Source of the DNA: Nemertoderma westbladi
Lineage: Eukaryota > Xenacoelomorpha > Nemertodermatida > Nemertodermatidae
Direction: 5' to 3'
Assembly (NCBI GenBank): GCA_032718475.1
Contig: JAUCBJ010003731.1
Span: forward strand, 1 to 47,702
DNA length: 47,702 nucleotides
The translations under genes were made by a program, and so were the position numbers. Under the pieces are notes generated by a model. The model saw nothing but the letters and a program-made list of their open reading frames with translations. It searched no databases and had not been told where the DNA came from. Each line of letters opens with the position of its first letter. Position 1 is the stretch's first letter. Below are positions 20,829 through 30,045 of the stretch, one piece after another.

Positions 20829-21985
20829 TCAATCGCTATCATAATAGTCATCCTGATTGTTTTTTATGTCGAGTATCATTTTTGATACTGCTAACATAAA
20901 AGACCTTCTCTCCGAACGCGAAAATCTTGACACATCCTCAACCCAACTCATCATTTCTCCTTTGAGACGTTTTTTAAGTGGGCTCTCTTCGGCGTCTGCT
21001 CTTACTATGTCTGAACCTGTTGAGAACATCCTCTTCAACGACATGGGGGCGGGGGGCGCCCCTATCGTAGCCTTCCTTACCCCCTTCGAGAGGTTACTCT
21101 GAATAACTGTTGAACTGTCTGAAGACAGAGTTTAAAAAATTAATAAAATATATAAAATTAAACATTAAATATAATTCAATTGAAATATAAAACATTTCAT
21201 ACTTAGTAAATAATGTAGGCTATCTTAAGGGAGCAATTCATAATAAGTTATTTTAAATTTTAAACATTATGAGACTATTAAAGCCTGTGTATGTTAAATA
21301 ATGTTGTTATTGATATAATTATTAGGTAATTCGGTCGGTACTTGGGGATATTATCCAATAAATTTTTTGGAGACAATTCGTTAGGGCTTACGTGCTATTA
21401 GCGATTACGACTTTACGTGCGTTTACCAACCCTATTATAATAGGGTTGTTATTCATTCACATAAAATACAGTATAAAAATAACTTACGTTGGTATATTGT
21501 CTCCTCCACTGCATCTAACTGTTTGTAATCATTGAAGGTATTCACCTTCACGTTGGTGATGTCGATGCATGCATCGACATCAAAAATGAATTTCTCGATG
21601 TGTTTATTAAAGATAGACATCTGTATGAAGCCAGTTTTATCAGATACTTTGACCTTTCTTAGTTTGTATTCCTTTTTTTGGTGTCACCACCACCACCTTC
21701 AGTGTTTATTATCGAAACAACCCTGACGCTCACGTCTGTAAAAAAAGTTAAATTGTCAAATCATATAAATTATTATAGTCATTTAGCTCCAGTTTGAAAA
21801 GCTTGAAATAAATATGCCCTTAGTATTATGAACATAACGGATCTGGAATATTGAAATAATAATCACATTTAATAATTTATTATTTGTAATAGATAAATTA
21901 TCCTTACCTGTAATAGAGCCATCGCTAATTGATGAGAGTTCCTCCAATAGAACCATACTGCCAGCCTCACTGAATGAATTGTATT
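20829..21985 (-). CDS. predicted spliced gene with an RPA-like OB-fold domain (three exons)
   Basis: Exons inferred from splice sites and frame. Exon A is 21985-21908 (acceptor AATTAG, donor ACAG/GTAAGG). Exon B is 21735-21488 (acceptor TTTTTTACAG, donor CCAAC/GTAAGT). Exon C is 21118-20829 (acceptor CTTCAG, stop TGA). All junctions are phase 1 and join without a stop, except for one missing base in a run of seven A in exon B. Exon B reads LRKVKVSDKTGFIQMSIF, then DITNVKVNTFNDYKQLD, a pattern like the beta strands of RPA/ssDNA-binding OB folds. Exon C encodes a basic C-terminus (SPLKKRLKGEMMSW, SRSERRSFMLAVSKMIL) with an acidic tail. A possible first exon, ATG GAT G before GTAAGC at 23505-23499, has the right phase but little other support. 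Same strand as, and downstream of, the Helitron helicase; plant and some animal Helitrons carry RPA-like genes. Function is inferred. Confidence 0.6.
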
Positions 21986-22829
21986 CTAATTAAAAATACA
22001 ACTACTGTGTAAAGTAAATGCCGTTATACCGTAAGGTAAGAATTTTACAAAATCTAATTTATCTAATTGAATTTGAATATAATTGAATTCCATGTAGCGA
22101 AACTGGCATGTTTTTATAGTAAATATAACTAAAGGTCAATCATTCATAACCTTTCAGTAATGAGCTATAAATTAAAATAACATATATTTCATAGAATCTA
22201 TCATTACATTATATTACTATATGCCTACATCACCAATAAATAATTGAATTAAATCAATCCGTAACACCAGAAGTCTTCCAATATTAATTGCAACTTGCAA
22301 TAATTATACTTGTATTTATATATTTACTCATGAATGAACGAACTGTTAATCAATTACTAACACAAACTATCAATCTGAACGGCTTCCAACATTAGTTGCA
22401 ATCAAGTTGACATTGTAGTCTCCTACTCATTGATTCCTGAATGAACGATCTATAAACACGTTGTGGGTGGGGGGCTCCGCGCAGTACGAGAAACAATTAG
22501 CCACGAGCATCGCGAATCTTATACAATACCACGAAATACTTCAAGTGCTGCGCGAAGTTTGTCTCTCACGTTTTATGCGAAGCTTGTACAATGCATCATT
22601 GTATTTTACCTGTCAAGTGTCTAATATCTGCCACTACGTGTCTAATATCTGCCACTACTTATAGTCAATGTAAGTATGCCGCCCGCTCTGTCACGAGTTA
22701 GGGAATTAAAGGGTCTTCATTTCTTTGAGCATCTCCTCTATCCAAAGATATTGTCAAATGTTATGCTCTAACTCGAAATTAATAAAATGAAATACAGAGT
22801 CTTTTTAGAAAGGGAGTTAAAACTTTATA
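21986..22829. other. intergenic or intronic AT-rich DNA
   Basis: No domain-bearing frame. If the distal first exon proposed for the OB-fold gene is right, this is intron. The patch 22455-22600 is GC-richer and CpG-rich (GCTCCGCGCAGTACGAG), and TGTCTAATATCTGCCACTAC is directly repeated at 22617-22658. Confidence 0.35.
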
Positions 22830-24070
22830 GGCTTACAACTTTTCTAAAACGGAAGATCTTATCATCAACGACATAACAAAGATGCATCTATGATGTGGGG
22901 CGAGCAACATTGTAGGCGAAGCTCTATAACATACGAGACAATTTATGTCATTTGGAATGTGCCATGCCCCCTGTGTGGCACCAAAAAAACAAGTAATGAA
23001 AATTTGATAATCGAAAATCATCACCAAATCACCTAATTGTATCATCTTATGGGTTTTCTGAACGCGAATATAATCTCCAAATTTAATTTATTGTAGCTTA
23101 TTGGTTCAGGTATTTTTGGATAGGTGTCAAAGTGCACAAAAAATACAAAGTAGCACAAATTTGATAATCAAAAATTCTTCATCAAACAACTAATTTTATC
23201 ACCTTTGGGATGTTTAGGATGCTGAGCACAATTATGACAATGAAATTGATTATTCCTTAAATTATTCTGGCATTTTTGGATAAGTACCAAAGTACATGAA
23301 AAGTAAAAGTACGGTAGCACAATTTTGATAATAAAAAATCTTCACCAAATAAACCTGATTTTATGACATTATAGGTTTTCTGGAATGGTGAACAATACAA
23401 TACTCAAATATATAGTATCTGAATTATTCTGGTATTTTTGGTTATGTGCCAAAAATATGTTTCAATTTGAATGCCGGGGAGGTTATGAGCAAGCTTACCA
23501 TCCATGAAAAGTAAAACAAAATTCACTTTGATAAGGTGAATAAATTCAGTGCTAAAAAAGTTCTAAACTTTTCAACGCCACATTCAAAAATTGTTTCATA
23601 ATTAGAGGATCTTAGGCAGCAATTCACCGAATAGAACAGCCGTTTACCCCTTAGCGGTTTAAAGGAAGGCTATTTCCATTATTGCCATAACAATTATGGT
23701 AATGTGCCAGGAAATATACACGTAACGACCATACGATATGGTTGTAAAACCATAAAATATTTTGAACAAATTCCATTGTGATCAGCGACCTTGAAAACTC
23801 GTATCGTATACCTTCAGAATTATACAACCAAACCCAAAATTATTGCTTTGAAATTTTGTGCTACTTGTATTTTTCGTCCCACCAGACTAGTACATAAAAC
23901 GATGATTGCCTACCAGGAAAGATTTTTAACGAGTTGTATCGTGAACAGTGACCTCGAAAACCCGTATACCTTCAGAATTATCCAACCAAACCCAACATTT
24001 ATCACTTTGAAATTTTGTGTTACTTGTATTTTTCATCCCGCCAGGCTATCACCAAAAGCACTACGATAAA
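22830..24070. repeat. degenerate satellite-like array, period about 155-165 bp
   Basis: The word AATTTGATAATCGAAAATC recurs in diverged form at about 23003, 23156 and 23322, each followed by TCACCAAA or TCATCAAA and, ~100 bases on, by TATTTTTGG. A second set, with TTCAGAATTATACAACCAAA at about 23813 and TTCAGAATTATCCAACCAAA at 23971, has a 158-bp period and looks like the same unit in the opposite orientation (TTGGTTGGATAATTCTGAA against GAATTATTCTGGTATTTTTGG). So this is an old tandem array with an internal inversion. It separates the helicase gene from the OB-fold gene. Confidence 0.6.
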
Positions 24071-24512
24071 ATATTTTTAACAAGTTGTAGCGTATCGGAA
24101 AAACCCAAAACCAATCTCGAAAACCCAAAACATACCAGAAATTATTCCTCCGCAATTTTGAGTTATGAATAATTTCAACCTGTTCACTTCATGGTTTCAA
24201 AATTGCGAATCTCAGCCAAGATATGAATAAAAAATTTTTTTAAATGCCCCCCCCCCCCCGGGCCAATTACGTAGTAAAAAGAGCCCGGGCCAGATAGGGT
24301 TAAGGGTTTAAGGGTTTGACCAGGGTCATATCAATAATGGGAGCCACTCTATTGTCTGAGCATCAGGGGAAACATATACATTATCATTACATTATATTCA
24401 TTGTCTTTCCATTATATTTACATTATATTAACTTATTTCCATTATAGCGATATTTACTATACCTAACTATTATACATAAAAACAAAATCTACATAACTTA
24501 ATTAACAGTTGA
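24071..24512. other. non-coding stretch with a poly-C run
   Basis: Contains 13 C at 24247-24259, then GGGCC...GCCCGGGCC which can form a short GC stem, and AGGGTTAAGGGTTTAAGGG. A similar C-run followed by GGATAGGGTTAAAGG occurs at 42921-42948, so these may be ends of a shared repeat. No gene. Confidence 0.35.
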
Positions 24513-24778
24513 ACAGAATTCTAGAATATATATTCTAGAATGACCAACAACAATAAACGGCTTACATATTAATTAAAGATTGGCAAAACACATCGTCTAT
24601 TTGAAAGTAACAATTCTTTTTAAAAGTACTGTAATGTTTAATGATACAGAATTCTAGAATATATATTCTAGAATGACCAACAACAATAAACGGCTTACAT
24701 ATTAATTAAAGATTGGCAAAACACATCGTCTATTTGAAAGTAACAATTCTTTTTAAAAGTACTGTAATGTTTAATGAT
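24513..24778. repeat. perfect 133-bp tandem duplication
   Basis: Two adjacent copies (24513-24645 and 24646-24778) appear identical by eye. Each begins with a perfect 24-bp palindrome made of ATTCTAGAAT, a central TATA and ATTCTAGAAT. The repeat lies 3' of the Helitron helicase gene. Confidence 0.9.
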
Positions 24779-25058
24779 ACGAACTCCATCACCAACATAA
24801 CTTTTATTTAATAATTGATCTTAATGCAGTTAAAAGTTTCTAAATAATATTTATACACTTTGTATTTAAAACGAAATAAATACATACTGGGTAATATGAT
24901 AATATCATTATAGTTATGTACCCTGTAAACTATTCATAATTGCCCTTGCTAAATATTTGATCTATATATTAGATCTTCCATTAAAAAAAAAGGCTGTATA
25001 AAATTTTACAATCTTTGGAAACCCGTTCTAAAGACTCTGCATCTGCAATCTCTGCATT
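24779..25058. other. 3' flank of the Helitron helicase gene
   Basis: AT-rich and non-coding. A small perfect stem GATCTA/TAGATC lies at 24959-24975. It is not followed by a convincing CTRR on the minus strand, so I do not take it as the Helitron end. The 3' untranslated region of the helicase transcript should fall here. Confidence 0.35.
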
Positions 25059-28000
25059 TCATTTCTTTGATCTCGTGTTGGAACATAACGTTTGATACTT
25101 ATCTTTGGATAGAGGCTCAAACAAATGAAGACCCTTTAATGTTCTGACTCGTGACAGTGCGACATACATACATTGGCCTCTGAAGCCTGTATCAGATATC
25201 ATGACATGATGTAATGTCAACCCTTGGACTTTATGACAGGTCAATGAAAAAGCTGGGGATAATGGGAATTGGGTCATATTTGATTTTAGTACATAATTCC
25301 CCGTAATTCGAACATTGATGGCCTTGTTTGCAGGGAATACAGGATACACACCCTGAGGTAAACCTTCAATTTGAAACTTTGCACCTCGAATCTTGACATA
25401 TATGCACTCTGGGAGAGATTTGACACGGTATATAGTTTTCGTGTATTTTAATGACATCTTCTCTTCAATGTATGTTTCTTCATTATCTGCAAACTGGATA
25501 TGATAAATCCAACCAACAGTTCCATTAGCAATACCCAAGTTGACAGCCAGGTTGTGATTAACGATTACTGGCATACCAGCAAACATGTCAAGCACTGGTG
25601 GCAGTCCATTGTATTGATCATCGCGTAGGCATCGGATCTGTTTAAATTTTGTTGCATTAGGTGGAGTAATTTCAGCACAAACTCGAATAATGCGGCCATT
25701 GTGTGTAGCGGTTATGCTTCTATTTATCTGGTACATATTGGTATTACTTGAAACAATAACTGGGCAGAAATCTGCATTAACATCTTTGCAATTATCAGCC
25801 GTAATGACCTGTTCATTAATTTTATCAATGACATCTTGGTTCCAAACACCAACACGAATATCATCTAGCATATTTCCCCAACAAGGGTCATCAAGATATC
25901 TCATATTTTCCTTCAATATAACAACTTTATTGAATTGTTTCCAGAGAAGACATCCCTCTAATGCACTTGCATTTTTCTTCATTTCATCTTCGTGCTTTGT
26001 CAGTGATATGGCTGCCACTGCCGCTAATTGATAGAAATCACCCATACAGATGATATTTAGACCACCAAATGGCTTATCGACGTTGTCCATTGCATCCTGC
26101 AAGAATTTGTTAATCTTTGCTAAAAATGCACATGATACCATCGATACCTCATCAATTATGATCAGTTTAACACCACTGAATTTTTCTCTTAATTGGTTGC
26201 GCACTTTATTTGTAAACTTATTATAACCAGGTCTCATAGACAAAGCATTGTGAATTGTTGTACCACCAATGTTAACACTGGCTACCCCAGTTGGAGCCAT
26301 AACTTTAACAGCTCTTGGACTTCCCCAACATGCTGCTAAAGTTCGGAAGGCATCAACAGTACGACTCTTTCCAGTCCCACCAGCTCCACCTACAAACATG
26401 AGCAATTGAGAATCAGATGGCTTCGAACAAATACCATTCAAAAGCGTTTTCCCACCATAAATAAATATCTCAGTTTGTTTATTATTCATATGGAATGATT
26501 GTGATACCATTTCCAGAGTGGGATAAAGTATTTCAGAATTTGCAACTTTATTGTCATCAATGGTGCTATTGTATTGACCAGAAACATGAAAAGCATCTTC
26601 CAACAATTGTAATAAGTTGTCTTGACTGATACCTAATGGTGTCTTACTCGTGTTTATTTCCTCAGAGGTATCAACATGGTCGTTATCCTCAGAGGTATCA
26701 ACATGGTCGTTAATGTCATTTATACGATGTTCTAAATCTCTTAAAGGAATATGTTCAATGATATTCACATTCATAGTATTAGTTGAACATAGTACATTTT
26801 GCAGAAGTGTATTTTCTATAACTTGAACATCTGGTGAGTCTATGTCTTCCATTTCTAGTGACAACGACAAAGCAGCAGTATCAATAGCCAATTCGCGGTT
26901 TCCCACTTCTTCATCATCGCTCATTTCGGAATTATCTACTTCATACCGTGGATTACCATCACTACCATTAGTGTCCTTCCCAGCTATTTCCCTCAGTGCC
27001 TCAGCATTTGACTTTGCTTCATCCTGACCAATGTAAAATTCTTGCATATGGTCCAAAATCATTGTCGACTTCTGTCCAAAGCTTGTTTTACTATATAATC
27101 CCCATGAGGTAAGAGGAGGTCTAGGCAATAACTCAGCTGCTGTTCTAAAGGGTTTAAACAATAACAACGCTCTTGTTGCATAGATGTTTCGCTCTTCAAC
27201 AATTCGAACATCAGGAAATCTCCCACCAATAAGATCTGGTATCACTGATGTCTTTCGTTTTTCCAGCAAATGTGTTGCATGTTGAATATGTTCTACTTGT
27301 AAACAGCAATCACTTTCAGTACGTTTAGTTCTTTTCACTTTCACATAATGTTGAACAAACTCATACAGAGAAAATTTAGATAAAGTATCATGTCTAAATA
27401 CATAATCATCCCACTGAGTTATAACATGGTAACCACCGTCTGCTTTAGTAAGATTTGCATCATACTCATCGTACATAAGAATCTTCTCACATTGTGCCAT
27501 CAACAATGGTGAAAATGTATCGGAGCAATATGATAGTTCGCCCTTTTTTTCAATAAGCAATGCTGCCATAGGAGCCGATCTCTCTTCCTTTCTAGACAAA
27601 TTGTAAACTATCGAGTTAATAAGCTGAGTTGCATTTCTCAGTGAATCACCAACAAATTCCTGTTGTTCGATCTGTTTTCTTCTATCATATGCAGCTAGCA
27701 CTAAAGCTTCTTGCGAATCTATGGAAGTCTGAGCTTTCGAAACATATTTAATAATATAGAAGGCTAGCATAGATCCAGCGGCTGCACCTACAAGAATCTT
27801 ACAGTCGTGGTTACATCTCAGTAAATCTATTAACACAGGACAATAATCGTTCAACCACTCACATCCAATATGTTTTTCTAGCACAACTCTTCCATTCTCA
27901 AACTTTGTTTCAGCAAATATAGGTTTTGGAAATAGAAATCGACAATAGCCTGTAGGTGCGGCAGCTGACTTCTTCATACAAGATGCAGTATGAATATGAG

Positions 28001-29211
28001 TGTGCAAATTGACTTTGGAGGCAAATTGAGTTGTTATATATGAACCATCTACACTTTCTTTCAATGGACCACACTGGGCAGGGGGCTGCGGCTGACACAT
28101 CAATTCATTGATATCATCATCATTAATGAATTCAAGTGGTTGTTTATTAAGAACACCTTGTAGCAAAGCAGATGCACTGTATTCCTCATCGCACGATGTA
28201 CATCTTGCGACTTTGGGTTCTGACTTTCCATGCTTCGACCTCTTTCTACAATTATTTGACAGTTCTATTGACTCAAGCTGCCCTGGGACACACCCACATA
28301 GTGATTCACATTCTAGTGGATATGACGATTTGACAATAGTATTTGAATAATTTATAATTTTATCCAGGCTCTCATCACTTAAAGACTGAAACTGAGCAGA
28401 GGTTCTTGGCATCCCTGACACCCACAGCAATAAATGTATATGCAATGCACCACGACCTGCAGTTTCAGGCAAACCAAAGTAAGCATCTACCATACCAAAT
28501 AATCCTTCGCCATTATTATACTTCACTAAGTGTTCCAGAAGTAAGTTTATCAGACGATCGAAATAAACAGCCTGGGCATATGGATTCCTCCCTAATGATG
28601 TGAATCGTTCTGAACTTGTAGGCATCGAATCAACATCATTTAGTTCAAAGGACACAGGATTCCCATCAGTGGTTCCATTCGCTATTACATACATAGTATA
28701 TGATCCTAGTTCATTCGGAGCAACCGTCAAAAATATTGAGGGATTCCCATAGACCATATTGACCAAAGATTACGTCTAAACTGGCTTCGATGATCATTAC
28801 TACCCCATAAACTTTTACTAACAACGTGTACTTGCTTCATTACAGCTGGTATAGATTTGCCACGTGGATCTTTTAGATAACGTGCCAGATCTTCACAATC
28901 TATTAAGTTAATATCTTGTAGAACATTAGGGTTCTTCTTTGAAATTTGACTCAGTTTTAGCCATGTTGATCCTAGGCTCTCTGACCGCGCCAAAACATCG
29001 AACATTTGAAGGACACATTCAGAGTGTACAAAAGCTCGTGTAGATAATCTAAATAAATGCCTGTAACCTTCTAATGTACCAACACCCCGAATGCCAGCCG
29101 GGTCTCCCAAACCAAATGGAAACTGTTTCACTAGTGTTAGCATGCGGTTACCAGGTTGCCAATCTGCTAAAATAGATCTACTTCGGCGACAAACTAACGT
29201 GGCATCTGAAT
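25059..29211 (-). CDS. Helitron Rep-helicase (HUH nuclease plus PIF1-like helicase)
   Basis: The rolling-circle transposition enzyme. The exon starts at 29211 after acceptor TTACTTTTTCAG and reads DSDATLVCRRSRSI and QFPFGLGDP, the usual lead-in to the Rep domain. One frameshift near 28745 changes frame just before MVYGNPSIFLTVAPNEL, the start of the Helitron_like_N domain. In the long 1235-codon frame, ALHIHLLLW (about residues 108-115) is the HUH metal site, and FYIIKYVSKAQ (about 340) supplies the paired tyrosines that cut DNA. The helicase follows: FVGGAGGTGKS Walker A (residues 793-801), KLIIIDEVSM Walker B, GDFYQLAAV, SLTCHKVQGLT and MYVALSRVRTLKGL near the end. All recognisable catalytic motifs are intact. 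Acidic linkers between Rep and helicase include a duplicated DHVDTSED. Confidence 0.92.
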
Positions 29212-29419
29212 CTGAAAAAGTAATAAAAACTGTTATTACTTAACTGAGAGTAGTTCTTATAAAATAAATTTTATTGGGACAAACCGGTTTTGGAGTATAG
29301 AGTGTAAAGTAGTGTACATTATTTGACTACAATAAAATCGCATGCTAGGGGACACTGCCTTACTATGTGGCTCTTCCACACCACATTAGGAATTGGGACA
29401 TCAATAATAAATTGCATAC
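29212..29419 (-). other. inferred 208-bp intron in the Helitron gene
   Basis: Donor ACAACAG/GTATGC (exon ends at 29420) and acceptor TTACTTTTTCAG (next exon starts at 29211). Both sides are phase 1, and joining them turns ITT-G and AT-S into one uninterrupted frame, ITTDSDATLV. Without splicing the frame stops at 29319. Confidence 0.7.
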
Positions 29420-30045
29420 CTGTTGTGATGTTATCAGCCATAACAGATCGTTCAGCATGTTCTTCAACTAATGCTGAAACTATCATAGAGGCATCACTTC
29501 GAATAACGTTTTGATCATCTTCAGTCAAACAGTCTGTAATAATTTCAGGCCTTGTATGTGCTGATGTACTCTCTGCCAATAACTCTAAACTGAGTTCATC
29601 ATCAGCTGTTCCAATTATATGAGAAACAAGCGGGGAACATTAGCGGGAAGAGAATCTAAGTTTGATTGTTGCAATTGAACATCGTTGTACAATCTGTTAT
29701 TAGCCAATAAAAAAGCCAAAAGTTTCTCAACAACATCTCGTCTAACTGTGGCTGGACGACGTGCTAATAATTTCTGTTTATCAGTGAATGAACCAGCAAG
29801 GATTAAACGAAAATTACCATTCAATTGCGGGAATGACATTGGTAGCTCACAAGCTGGGGGTGTGTTAGGTTTACCAAAGAACAGAACATGTGACTGCATT
29901 ATCTTATTACATGCTCCACGAATAATGTTAGTTCTCATATATGGCTGAACCCTACTAACCAACGCCCATTCCGCGACAGTTACACCACAAAACTCGTCCG
30001 GAAGACACCCAATTATAAACTGATTGGCTATGGACAGTTTCGGAC
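29420..30045 (-). CDS. Helitron conserved region upstream of Rep (DUF6570-like), frameshifted
   Basis: Continuation of the Helitron protein. After a shift near 30040 from the preceding frame it reads KLSIANQFIIGCLPDEF and TVAEWALVSRVQPY, a conserved block that in many animal Helitron-like proteins follows a Cys-rich segment (DUF6570-type). It goes on through HVLFFGKPNTPPACELP and LLARRPATVRRDVVEKLLAFL. A second shift at the CCCC run near 29622 enters the frame with TADDELSLELLAES, which runs to the splice donor at 29420. Exact function is unknown; its fixed position before Rep suggests a structural or DNA-binding role. Confidence 0.75.

Noticed and set aside
24290-24325. Telomere-like AGGGTTAAGGGTTTAAGGG
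   Set aside because: Irregular and only three units; more likely part of a repeat also seen near 42935.
24959-24975. Hairpin GATCTA/TAGATC as the Helitron 3' end
   Set aside because: No CTRR followed by T at a suitable distance on the minus strand; the 20010 site fits better.
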